A DNA stretch of 22,209 nt, taken from positions 1 to 22,209 of the forward strand of contig CALKAH010000080.1 in the NCBI GenBank assembly GCA_937983315.1, given 5' to 3'. Positions 8,235-17,015 of this stretch are shown here, piece after piece; the stretch's first letter is position 1; each line of letters begins with the position of its first letter. The notes under the pieces were generated by a model that saw nothing but the letters and a program-made list of their open reading frames with translations, made no database searches and was not told the origin of the DNA. The position numbers and the translations under genes are program-made. This DNA comes from an uncultured Acholeplasmataceae bacterium. GTDB lineage: Bacteria > Bacillota_I > Bacilli_A > Acholeplasmatales > Acholeplasmataceae.

Positions 8235-8824
8235 TGTATCCCACCATACTCAAGAAAATCATTGAAGATTTTCAAAAACTACCAGGAATTGGTGAAAAGA
8301 CAGCAGAGAGACTTGCATTACATCTTGTAACAAGCACCGAATATGATGATCTCATCCTTTTCTCTGATCACTTAAAACGATTAAAGGAAGAAATTAAAAC
8401 ATGTTCCATCTGTCACATGATCACCGATCAACCCATCTGTAGTATCTGCCAAGATCAATCACGCGATCGTGAAACCTTGATGGTTGTTGCTGATGCGAAA
8501 GATGTGTTTCACATGGAAAAGATGAAAACCTACCACGGCCTCTACCATGTGTTAGGTGGATTAGTCGATTTTTCACGAGGGATCACCGATAAAGACTTAT
8601 CGATTGATGCACTCGCGAAAAGACTTTATCAAATGAAAGAAATGATCATCGCCACTAACGGAACCGTTGAGGGTGAGATGACCGCAAAATTTCTAAAAAC
8701 GTTATTTATGGATCAACCTTTGAGCATCACCAGACTCGCTTATGGACTTCCTGTTGGCGCCGACTTGAAGTACGCTGACGAACTCACGTTAAGCAAGGCT
8801 GTCGAAAATAGACAGAAGTATTAG
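8234..8824 (+). CDS. recR: Recombination protein RecR
   Basis: 196 residues. The start overlaps the ybaB stop (TAATG). The helix-hairpin-helix LPGIGEKTAERLALHL is at about 16-31, the zinc finger has Cys57, Cys60, Cys69 and Cys72, followed by the Toprim domain and the C-terminal Walker-B-like region (LAYGLPVGADLKYADELTLSKAVENR). RecR forms a ring with RecO/RecF that loads RecA on gapped DNA. Toprim motifs deviate from the common form: VVADAKD where VVE.P.D is usual, and DFSRGI where SPLDGI is usual; the TVEGE stretch is kept. The overall assignment is still secure. Confidence 0.95.
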   Translation: MYPTILKKIIEDFQKLPGIGEKTAERLALHLVTSTEYDDLILFSDHLKRLKEEIKTCSICHMITDQPICSICQDQSRDRETLMVVADAKDVFHMEKMKTYHGLYHVLGGLVDFSRGITDKDLSIDALAKRLYQMKEMIIATNGTVEGEMTAKFLKTLFMDQPLSITRLAYGLPVGADLKYADELTLSKAVENRQKY

Positions 8825-8836
8825 GAGGTATCAACC

Positions 8837-9109
8837 ATGTGGGAAACGATTAAAGGATTTTTTGAAAGTTTGTATGGTCGTTTTAATGGATACTTACAAG
8901 GCCTTTTGGATATCGATAACCGTTTGATCGGTTTATACAATGAATTTGTAGCTCCACTACCCGAATTGATCAAATTAGTCGGTATTGTCTTTGTGGGTTT
9001 CATTTTGGTGTTTGGGACGATAGGATTCGTCAAGAAGATGCTGAAACTGTTCATTGTACTCGCCGTCATTTTGGCCATCGTTTTCTTTATCACACGATTA
9101 AATCAATAA
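8837..9109 (+). CDS. Small two-TM membrane protein, unknown function
   Basis: 90 residues after an excellent AGGAGG site 12 bp behind recR. The N-terminal 40 residues look amphipathic (WETIKGFFESLYGRF..., with LLDIDNRLIGLYNEF), followed by TM1 at about 44-65 and TM2 at about 69-86 joined by a KKMLK loop. Both termini are likely on the same side. No family recognised. It is co-transcribed with dnaX-ybaB-recR, but nothing in the sequence ties it to DNA metabolism. An overlapping minus-strand frame is a shadow. Confidence 0.75.
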   Translation: MWETIKGFFESLYGRFNGYLQGLLDIDNRLIGLYNEFVAPLPELIKLVGIVFVGFILVFGTIGFVKKMLKLFIVLAVILAIVFFITRLNQ

Positions 9110-9113
9110 AAAC

Positions 9114-9142
9114 TTGCAAAAACAAAACGATTAGTATACAAT
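9114..9142 (+). promoter_or_regulatory. Promoter of rpoE
   Basis: TTGCAA at 9114-9119, 17-nt spacer, TACAAT at 9137-9142. It begins 5 bp after the stop of the small membrane protein. The rpoE ATG at 9166 has AGGAGG 5-6 nt upstream. Confidence 0.65.
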
Positions 9143-9165
9143 AGATACGGTTTTAGGAGGCACAC

Positions 9166-9720
9166 ATGACAGATAAATTAAAGACGTTAGCCATGCTCGA
9201 TGTTGCAGAGGTTTTACTTAAAGAATCAGGCAAACCCCTTGCGATTCAAGACATCATGAAAAACGTCGCTGAAGTAAAAGAAATCCCCTTAAGTGACATC
9301 GATAAACTCACACAACTTTACATGGATATTACACAAAGTGCAAAATTTGTGTATTGTGGCGATGACCAATGGGATTTAAAAGAAAGAAATCTCGAATTAT
9401 GGGATAAAGACGGATACGCCTTTGTTCATGCAGAAGATATCGAAGAAGATACCGAAGAAGATCTCGATTTCACTGAATTCGTACTCGAAGAAGAAGAGGA
9501 AGAAGTAAGTCCTGAAGAAGAAGACGATGAAGAAGTTGAAGAAGAAGATCTTGATGAGGAAATCAAAGAAGAAAAAGCCTACATTGATGTTGAGCTTCCT
9601 GTTAAGTCAACCGATGATGAGGACATTGACGAACCCGAAATCGAATTTGATGATGATGAATATGATGAAGATGAATACAACGACATCATGGATGATTTCG
9701 AAGATATGTACGACGAATAA
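9166..9720 (+). CDS. rpoE: RNA polymerase delta subunit
   Basis: 184 residues. The N-terminal 80-90 residues form the HARE-HTH-like globular domain (AEVLLKESGKPLAIQDIMKNV..., FVYCGDDQWDLKERNLELWDKDGYAF). From about residue 88 on the chain is almost wholly Glu/Asp, the disordered acidic tail of delta. Delta binds core polymerase in Bacillota, raises recycling, and makes promoters sensitive to the starting nucleotide level. Its location before pyrG is conserved in Bacilli and fits here, where pyrG control depends on nucleotide-sensitive initiation. It has its own promoter and terminator. The GAA/GAT-rich DNA is coding and not a tandem repeat in its own right. Confidence 0.95.
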   Translation: MTDKLKTLAMLDVAEVLLKESGKPLAIQDIMKNVAEVKEIPLSDIDKLTQLYMDITQSAKFVYCGDDQWDLKERNLELWDKDGYAFVHAEDIEEDTEEDLDFTEFVLEEEEEEVSPEEEDDEEVEEEDLDEEIKEEKAYIDVELPVKSTDDEDIDEPEIEFDDDEYDEDEYNDIMDDFEDMYDE

Positions 9721-9729
9721 ATCGAGATG

Positions 9730-9756
9730 GGGTATACACGCTGTATGCCCTTTTTT
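9730..9756 (+). terminator. Intrinsic terminator after rpoE
   Basis: GGGTATAC (9730-9737), loop ACGCT, GTATGCCC (9743-9750), then T6. The stem is 8 bp with one G-U pair. It lies 9 bp after the rpoE stop and only about 21 bp before the next start codon. Confidence 0.85.
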
Positions 9757-9777
9757 CTCCGCAGAAAGGATGCTATC

Positions 9778-10389
9778 ATGCCCTCTTGGTTAGAAATATT
9801 AGGCTATGTTGCCTCACTGATTGTTCTCATCAGTTTAATCATGAGTTCAGTCAAACGATTACGTTGGATTAACTTAATCGGATCACTTGTGTTTGCAGTC
9901 TACGGCTTTTTGATTGGTGCACTACCGGTTGCAATTATGAATTTAGGGATTGTCATCATCAACAGCTACTACTTGTATACCATGTATACAACCAAAGACT
10001 ATTTTAAACTTTTAGCTGTTTCAGAAATGTCTTATTTCAATGTATTTGTGAATACTTATGAGAAAGATATGAAGCATTTCATGGCATTCGATGAAACGTT
10101 AGATGATCCATCACTCGAAAGACTCTTCATCTTAAGAAATACAATACCTGCAGGTCTTGTTGTTGGCAAACGAAACAATCAAACATTTGAGATTTTAGTC
10201 GATTATGTGACACCACAATATCGTGATTTCAAGGTGGGTTATTTCTTCTATGAAGAACAACAAGCCTTCTTCAAAGAAAAAGGAGTTACACGTCTGATCA
10301 GTAAACCTGGAAATGAGTCCCATCAACAGTATCTCAAAAAGATGGGATTTGAAGATGATGGTCACGGATGGTATATCAAATCGCTTTGA
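9778..10389 (+). CDS. YgjV-family membrane protein with C-terminal GNAT-like domain
   Basis: 203 residues from ATG 9778, chosen for the AGAAAGGA site just upstream; an earlier ATG at 9727 would lie before the terminator stem. Residues 5-72 hold three hydrophobic spans (ILGYVASLIVLISLIM, INLIGSLVFAVYGFLIG, VAIMNLGIVIINSYYLY) in the style of YgjV proteins, including the small RLRWINLIGS loop. Residues from about 83 look like an acyltransferase fold: FILRNTIPAGLVVG, FEILVDYVTPQYRDFKVG, then a helix and YLKKMGFED. The GNAT match is by pattern only. Substrate unknown. Transcription must come by read-through of the terminator or from an unseen promoter. Confidence 0.75.
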   Translation: MPSWLEILGYVASLIVLISLIMSSVKRLRWINLIGSLVFAVYGFLIGALPVAIMNLGIVIINSYYLYTMYTTKDYFKLLAVSEMSYFNVFVNTYEKDMKHFMAFDETLDDPSLERLFILRNTIPAGLVVGKRNNQTFEILVDYVTPQYRDFKVGYFFYEEQQAFFKEKGVTRLISKPGNESHQQYLKKMGFEDDGHGWYIKSL

Positions 10390-10396
10390 TTTTTTC
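10375..10396 (+). terminator. Weak terminator at the end of the YgjV-like gene
   Basis: ATCAAA (10375-10380), loop TCGC, TTTGAT (10385-10390), then TTTTTC. The stem is 6 AT-rich pairs and includes the stop codon, so it is probably leaky. Confidence 0.45.
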
Positions 10397-10418
10397 TTGT
10401 AAAAATCAGAATAAACGA

Positions 10419-10446
10419 TTGTCTTTCAGATGTCATTTGATATAAT
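10419..10446 (+). promoter_or_regulatory. Promoter of pyrG with GGGC start site
   Basis: TTGTCT at 10419-10424, 16-nt spacer, TATAAT at 10441-10446, with TGA before it giving an extended -10. Seven bases further the sequence is GGGC (10453-10456), the start-site arrangement used for G reiteration on Bacillus pyrG. Confidence 0.8.
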
Positions 10447-10448
10447 AG

Positions 10449-12122
<1,674 letters not shown>

Positions 12123-12137
12123 GTTATGTATACGGTT

Positions 12138-12174
12138 ACAATCCCCAATTTCATTGCTAAATGAAGGGGATTGT
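12138..12174. repeat. Inverted repeat overlapping the fba promoter
   Basis: ACAATCCCC (12138-12146) and GGGGATTGT (12166-12174) are perfect 9-bp arms. Between them TTCATT and AATGAA form an inner 6-bp stem around GCTA. The far arm falls in the spacer of the fba promoter and the inner part covers its -35. No T-tract follows (ATTATAATAAG), so it is at best a weak pyrG terminator; a protein operator is an alternative. Confidence 0.6.
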
Positions 12175-12182
12175 ATTATAAT
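12154..12182 (+). promoter_or_regulatory. Promoter of fba
   Basis: TTGCTA at 12154-12159, 17-nt spacer, TATAAT at 12177-12182. The start point should be near 12189, about 27 nt before the ATG, with AGGAGG at 12201-12206. Confidence 0.75.
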
Positions 12183-12215
12183 AAGTGTGACAAAATTCCA
12201 AGGAGGAAATTTAAA

Positions 12216-13082
12216 ATGGCCGTTGTATCAGCAAAAGACATGTTATTGAAAGCCCGCAAAGAAGGTTATGGGGTTGCTCAAATTAACATCAATAATCTCG
12301 AATGGACAAAAGCTGTGTTAACCACAGTTGAAGAATTGAAATCACCCGTTATTTTAGGTGTCTCAGAAGGCGCAGCAAAATATATGGGCGGTTATCGTAC
12401 CGTGATGGCAATCGTGAGAGAACTTGATAAGTTCTATAACGTTTCTGTTCCTGTTGCCGTACATTTGGATCATGGAACCTATGAAGGAGCTTACAAAGCA
12501 CTTGAAGCAGGATTCACATCGATCATGTTTGATGGATCTCACTATCCTTTTGAAGAAAACTTAGCAAAGACTAAAGAAATTGTAGCTGCATGCCATGCAA
12601 AAGGTGTTTCCGTTGAAGCAGAAGTTGGTGCTATCGGTGGTGAAGAAGATGGTGTGATTGGTATGGGTGAAGTTGCAGATCCTAAAGAATGCGCAGTCAT
12701 TGCAGCAACCGGTGTTGATATGTTTGCTGCAGGTATTGGTAACATTCATGGTAAGTATCCTGCAAACTGGCCTGGTTTACGTTTTGATGTCCTCGAACAA
12801 GTTGCGAAAGTCACCCAAGGTGTTCCCCTTGTTCTTCATGGTGGCACAGGTATTCCTGCTGATCAAGTCAAGAAAGCCATCTCGATGGGTGTATCAAAGA
12901 TCAACGTGAATACTGAACTTCAACTTGCATTCGCTGAAGCAACACGCAAATACATCGAAGCAGGTAAGGATTTAGATGGTAAAGGTTTTGACCCAGGAAA
13001 GCTTTTAGCTCCAGGCTATGAAGCGATGAAGAAAGTTATTAAAGATAAGTTGGAAATGTTTGGTTCTGTCAATAAAGCATAA
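12216..13082 (+). CDS. fba: Class II fructose-1,6-bisphosphate aldolase
   Basis: 288 residues from ATG 12216 behind AAGGAGG; upstream in-frame ATG codons lie within the promoter. Class II hallmarks: HLDHG (His83, catalytic Asp85, zinc His86), FTSIMFDGSHYPFEENL, EAEVG, the zinc ligands His178 (GIGNIHGKYP) and His208 (VLHGGTGIP), and the phosphate-binding INVNTELQLAF. The metal-dependent enzyme splits fructose 1,6-bisphosphate into dihydroxyacetone phosphate and glyceraldehyde 3-phosphate in glycolysis. A ketose-bisphosphate aldolase with another sugar (tagatose, 6-phospho-5-dehydro) cannot be fully excluded, but the position after pyrG favours FBP. The next gene is 14 bp downstream and likely co-transcribed. 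Confidence 0.95.
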   Translation: MAVVSAKDMLLKARKEGYGVAQININNLEWTKAVLTTVEELKSPVILGVSEGAAKYMGGYRTVMAIVRELDKFYNVSVPVAVHLDHGTYEGAYKALEAGFTSIMFDGSHYPFEENLAKTKEIVAACHAKGVSVEAEVGAIGGEEDGVIGMGEVADPKECAVIAATGVDMFAAGIGNIHGKYPANWPGLRFDVLEQVAKVTQGVPLVLHGGTGIPADQVKKAISMGVSKINVNTELQLAFAEATRKYIEAGKDLDGKGFDPGKLLAPGYEAMKKVIKDKLEMFGSVNKA

Positions 13083-13096
13083 AGCAGGTGATCATC

Positions 13097-13648
13097 ATGC
13101 GTGATGAAAAAGTTTATCACGAGTACGCAAATTGGAAAATTGAAAATCATGAACTCTTGAAATATTTGGTGGAAAGCAATTCCGATTTGATCCTTCGTTT
13201 TAAACATGTCATCGATGTGACCGATTATCTTTATGATAAATTGATTGATGATGATACCTATACCGATGATGAAGATCATATCTTCGAAACCGGGTTTTAT
13301 TACCTGTTTGATCAGATTGAAGAGATTGTCAAACTCTTGAAAAAGGCATATCAAAATAACGTACAAGATTTGGAAAAACGTGCAAAAGATGTCAATTTAT
13401 TGTTATCAGCCATCGATTTCCAAAATGAGCTATTAGGTGTTGAAAATTTTGAACAAAAGGATATGGACCGCTTAGTTGAGTTTGAACGTGCCGTATTGGA
13501 AAAACTCGAAAAGAAAGAGATTGTTCCTCACGAAATGTTTCAACGACTTGATAACATGAGTTACGAGATTTTCAATAAACTCAATGTCGAGTATTATCCG
13601 ATTGATGATATCTTCTTAGAAATTGCAGATGAATTAGGTATATTATAA
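13097..13648 (+). CDS. Acidic helical protein of unknown function
   Basis: 183 residues from ATG 13097; AGGTGAT, which matches the 3' half of the Shine-Dalgarno complement, precedes it, while a GTG at 13088 lies inside that site. No family recognised. The sequence is rich in Glu, Asp, Leu and Lys with predicted long helices (FDQIEEIVKLLKKAY, LVEFERAVLEKLEKKE) and no membrane span or signal peptide, so it is probably cytoplasmic. A run of Asp residues (LIDDDTYTDDEDH) lies at about residues 50-62. It shares the fba transcript and ends at the bidirectional terminator. Confidence 0.75.
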   Translation: MRDEKVYHEYANWKIENHELLKYLVESNSDLILRFKHVIDVTDYLYDKLIDDDTYTDDEDHIFETGFYYLFDQIEEIVKLLKKAYQNNVQDLEKRAKDVNLLLSAIDFQNELLGVENFEQKDMDRLVEFERAVLEKLEKKEIVPHEMFQRLDNMSYEIFNKLNVEYYPIDDIFLEIADELGIL

Positions 13649-13650
13649 AA

Positions 13651-13694
13651 AAACAACCTCACCCTTGAAAACATCATCGGTGAGGTTTTATTTT
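13651..13694. terminator. Bidirectional terminator between convergent operons
   Basis: AACCTCACC (13655-13663) and GGTGAGGTT (13679-13687) form a perfect 9-bp stem with a 15-nt loop. TTATTTTT follows on the plus strand, and TTGTTTTTTT on the minus strand. The stop of the SDR gene begins directly at 13688. Confidence 0.85.
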
Positions 13695-14641
13695 TGAGAT
13701 GGATAATGAAGATCAAGCCATTGTATTGTCTCTTTCAATGTTTGATCAAGTGGTTTTGGAATGATATGCAAAACATCTCGCATTTTTTGCTGATCATAAT
13801 GATAATTTTCTTGAATGGTCGTGATCATCATTTGTGAGTATTTTCTCGAGAATAGGATAGCAAGTCTGACGATTACAATGGGGAGAGGAATGATCCACTT
13901 CGGTTTCTTCGTCAACCGTTCGATTGCCATATAAAGCCCTTTAATGGTGATTTCATGGGCAGATAAAATAATATGCTCACAGATGGTTGATGTTGCACCT
14001 CTATATGCAGCTTTTGCGATATCTTCAACATCAATAAAGCTATATCCTCCATGAAGCGAGAACAGAAATTGATGTCTGATGACATGTAAGATTTCACGCC
14101 CAGCTGCGCTGGGCTTATAGTCATGAATACCTACAACTGCAGCGGGATATAAGACTATCCCATTTAAGCCTTCTTGGATTGCTTTTAATACAAGATTCGT
14201 GGCAATAGCCTTGGATGTTTTATAATACGATTTACTCTTTTTTTCATCGATCTGTAAGGGCTCTTTGATGAGTCCTCGTTTATGCTTTGGAATGACATCA
14301 ACGCTTGATAGATAGATGAATCGGTTGGATTTTCTTTTTGCAATCTCAAGTAAACGTTTGGTTAAACCCACATTAGTCCTGAATGTTGTCAACGGTTTTT
14401 TATTCATCAAGTCGATGAATGCAGCACAATGGATAATGATATCATGTTCGTTAATTTCTTGTTCCAAAAAGCGATCATCAAATTCGTCATGCATCGCATA
14501 GGCGATCGTTAGACCTTCAAGCGATTGATCGAGTTTGCGAACAAGAACTTTCACCTGTTCACCTTGTTTTAATAAGTAACGGACAATATTGTTGCCAATA
14601 TGACCTGTCGCACCTGTCACGATAAACATAGGTTTACTCAT
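13688..14641 (-). CDS. NAD(P)-dependent epimerase/dehydratase (extended SDR)
   Basis: 317 residues. The Rossmann motif TGATGHIGNNIVRYLLKQG starts near residue 8, followed by VLVRK. The active site is YLSSVDV (Ser) and YYKTSKA (YxxxK). VVLYPAAVVG-like and DVEDIAKAA segments match extended SDRs of the NmrA/3-beta-HSD/dihydroflavonol reductase type. Substrate not predictable. The start overlaps the end of the ABC transporter gene by 8 bp, so both are one transcript. The coupling to a MacB-like transporter could mean a shared role in making and exporting or sensing a lipid or small molecule, but that is inference. Confidence 0.88.
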   Translation of the reverse strand: MSKPMFIVTGATGHIGNNIVRYLLKQGEQVKVLVRKLDQSLEGLTIAYAMHDEFDDRFLEQEINEHDIIIHCAAFIDLMNKKPLTTFRTNVGLTKRLLEIAKRKSNRFIYLSSVDVIPKHKRGLIKEPLQIDEKKSKSYYKTSKAIATNLVLKAIQEGLNGIVLYPAAVVGIHDYKPSAAGREILHVIRHQFLFSLHGGYSFIDVEDIAKAAYRGATSTICEHIILSAHEITIKGLYMAIERLTKKPKWIIPLPIVIVRLAILFSRKYSQMMITTIQENYHYDQQKMRDVLHIIPKPLDQTLKETIQWLDLHYPSQK

Positions 14642-16889
14642 TTCTTAAACAGAGCATTGGATCTTTATTGGATGCAATGCGAGCAGGGACGATACCGGAA
14701 AGGCTTGTAAATAATATCGATAAAATAATCAAAGATAATCCCCATATTGGATTTAAATAGGATACATTAGGAATGGTCGTTAATCCCGCTAAAATCATAT
14801 TAATCACAGGCATCAATACATAACCAAGAAGTACACCAAATAAACCTGAGAAGAAGCCAACCACACATGTTTCAGCGTAAAATATATGTCCAACATCTTG
14901 TTTTCTCGCACCAATGGCACGTAAAATACCAATTTCTTTTGTTCTTTCAATGACGGATGTATAGGTCATAATACCAATCATCAGGTTAGAAATCACAAGT
15001 GATAAGAAAGAGAATACCAATAAAATCACGGTTGTTGATTCGATCGCAATCCTCATCGTTGATAATCCAATCCCTGCAATATCAAGAGGTTCAATCGCAT
15101 CATTGATGGATACCGCATCGTTATAGCTTCTTAAGTATCGCATGATGGCATCCTTCTGTTCAAAACTTGATGAATAGATCGTATAGGAGGTTGGATAGGT
15201 CGCATAGCCCAAATCTCTTAGGAGATTTTCGTGCTGTAAGGTTGATAGAGGTGAACCATCGATGACAGACGTTTGTTGAATCAACTGTGCTTGAACAATG
15301 GAAGAAGACTCAGCATTTTCCCGCATTAGAGCTCCAACATGCTCCATATAGTAAACACCTGTTCTCAAGTAATCAAGATTAAATTTTTCCTTAATGCGGA
15401 AAACACCGACAATCGTAATGGGTAACACATCGTCATGGTCAATAAGATCATCGATAGCCTGTTTCGTATAATTTGATCCATTCCATGAATAGATGACATC
15501 ATTAGGAATCCAACGTAAAGATAATGCCGTGAGATCGTCGAAGTTGATGGGACTATCGCCACTGAAACCTATGGATTGCGCGACATCTTTTGATAATCTG
15601 TTATACCGGTCAACGATAATGATGGCTTCCATGTCATCATCAGAGGGTAGTCTTCCATGAAGTAAATCAAAATTGGTCTCGATATAAGTCCGATTGACAT
15701 CAAGTTCCTGTATGGTATGTAGCGGGTCAACAATGTTTCCATCATTGATCACCGCAAACTGTTGCTCGATTCCAAAATCATAATGAATATGATCGTATGT
15801 TGAAGGATCCATGCCTTTCACATGCTCATAGTAATCTTCTGTTAATGTATTGACAGTTTGAAACTCATATTGAATATTTCTTGGATAAGCGACATCCACA
15901 TCCGAAAAAACGGGAAGATTGGGTTGATATTTCTCATCAAAGAAGGGAATCACAACACTCACCTTTTCCACGCGAATGGGAAATGCATTGAGGGTTTCTG
16001 TTTTTCTTAACTCAAGATAACGATCAAATCCAGACGCAACCCCTAAAACGAGTGTAATCCCCATGATTCCTAAACCGGATGCTAAAACCATGAGTAGTGT
16101 ACGATAAAAACGTTTAAAGAGATTTCGATAGGATAATTGAAAGGAAGTCCGCCAAGACATCTTTGTGCGTTTTTGAACGTGCTCAACGGGGTGATGGTTC
16201 ACATCTTGAATATCAGAACGCAAGTGATCAGCGACAATTTTTCCATCTTCCATCTCAACAAGACGATCATGATAGATATCCGCGAGTTTTTGATGATGTG
16301 TCACCATGACTACAAGTCTTTCTTGACTAATTTCTTGTAAAAGATGCATGATATCATCGGTGGATTGATGATCAAGTGAACCCGTGGGTTCATCCGCTAA
16401 AATCAGATCAGGTTCCATCACAAGCGCTCTAGCGATGGCAGCACGCTGTTGTTGCCCACCCGATAATTGATTTGGTTGATGCGATAAATATTCACTTAAT
16501 CCAAGTTTAACGAGCAATTCAGAGGCTTTTTCACGTTGAACGTCTTCAGAAAGTCCAGCAAGTTTTATGGGTAACATCACATTCTCTAAAATCGTCAAAT
16601 GAGGAATTAAGTAAAAGCTCTGAAACACAAAACCCACACGTCGATTTCGATACGTATTCCACTGTTCATCGCTATAGTCTTTTGTGTCCATACCATCAAC
16701 GATCATCTGACCTGATGTTGGATGGTCAAGCCCTCCCATGAGATTGAGCAGTGTCGTTTTTCCACATCCCGATGGACCAACAATAAAAACAAATCCCTTT
16801 TGTGGAAGTTCAAGTGATAAATCATTGAGTGCAAAAACGGTATGACCATCCATGGGATAGTGCTTATGAATGTGATGAAGCGTAATCAT
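14634..16889 (-). CDS. MacB-like ABC transporter: ATPase fused to FtsX-type permease
   Basis: 751 residues. The N-terminal 225 residues are a LolD/MacB-type ATPase: Walker A GPSGCGKT (38-45), Q-loop Gln90, signature LSGGQQQR (142-149), Walker B LILADEPTG with Glu167, and the H-loop VTHH. After a linker, TM1 (about 262-286) precedes a roughly 330-residue extracytoplasmic domain, then three C-terminal TMs with FtsX hallmarks (VIERTKEIGILRAIGARKQDV). In MacB the same order occurs on one chain, giving a homodimeric mechanotransmission machine rather than a channel. Bacillota relatives move or sense peptides and lipoproteins. The ribosome site is AAGGGGG. Divergent from a lipoprotein gene. Confidence 0.92.
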   Translation of the reverse strand: MITLHHIHKHYPMDGHTVFALNDLSLELPQKGFVFIVGPSGCGKTTLLNLMGGLDHPTSGQMIVDGMDTKDYSDEQWNTYRNRRVGFVFQSFYLIPHLTILENVMLPIKLAGLSEDVQREKASELLVKLGLSEYLSHQPNQLSGGQQQRAAIARALVMEPDLILADEPTGSLDHQSTDDIMHLLQEISQERLVVMVTHHQKLADIYHDRLVEMEDGKIVADHLRSDIQDVNHHPVEHVQKRTKMSWRTSFQLSYRNLFKRFYRTLLMVLASGLGIMGITLVLGVASGFDRYLELRKTETLNAFPIRVEKVSVVIPFFDEKYQPNLPVFSDVDVAYPRNIQYEFQTVNTLTEDYYEHVKGMDPSTYDHIHYDFGIEQQFAVINDGNIVDPLHTIQELDVNRTYIETNFDLLHGRLPSDDDMEAIIIVDRYNRLSKDVAQSIGFSGDSPINFDDLTALSLRWIPNDVIYSWNGSNYTKQAIDDLIDHDDVLPITIVGVFRIKEKFNLDYLRTGVYYMEHVGALMRENAESSSIVQAQLIQQTSVIDGSPLSTLQHENLLRDLGYATYPTSYTIYSSSFEQKDAIMRYLRSYNDAVSINDAIEPLDIAGIGLSTMRIAIESTTVILLVFSFLSLVISNLMIGIMTYTSVIERTKEIGILRAIGARKQDVGHIFYAETCVVGFFSGLFGVLLGYVLMPVINMILAGLTTIPNVSYLNPIWGLSLIILSILFTSLSGIVPARIASNKDPMLCLRNE

Positions 16890-16914
16890 TGGATGTCCCC
16901 CTTGACTTAGTTCT

Positions 16915-16920
16915 ATTATA
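16915..16920 (-). promoter_or_regulatory. Possible -10 of the ABC transporter/SDR operon
   Basis: Read on the minus strand the bases are TATAAT, about 26 nt before the ATG. No good -35 is visible at 16-18 nt, so confidence is limited. Confidence 0.4.
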
Positions 16921-16959
16921 TATGAAAAGTATCAAACTTAGCTATCGAGGGCTAAACCG

Positions 16960-16988
16960 TTTACAATTTATGTATCAAAGACTATAAT
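16960..16988 (+). promoter_or_regulatory. Promoter of the 354-residue lipoprotein
   Basis: TTTACA at 16960-16965, 17-nt spacer, TATAAT at 16983-16988. The start codon GTG at 17016 has GGAAGAGGTGATT upstream. Confidence 0.75.
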
Positions 16989-17015
16989 GAGTCTAAAGGA
17001 AGAGGTGATTTATAC

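Noticed and set aside
8821..9093. Minus-strand frame of 90 codons opposite the small membrane protein
   Set aside because: No ribosome site in a sensible position, and the plus frame has AGGAGG and a coherent two-TM pattern.
9430..9717. GAA/GAT-rich tract as a microsatellite or low-complexity repeat
   Set aside because: It encodes the acidic tail of the delta subunit with mixed codons; the minus-strand Ser-rich frame there is a shadow.
14634..16889. Frameshifted fusion of separate ATPase and permease genes
   Set aside because: The one-chain order (ATPase, TM1, outer domain, three TMs) is normal for MacB-type transporters, so no error needs to be invoked.
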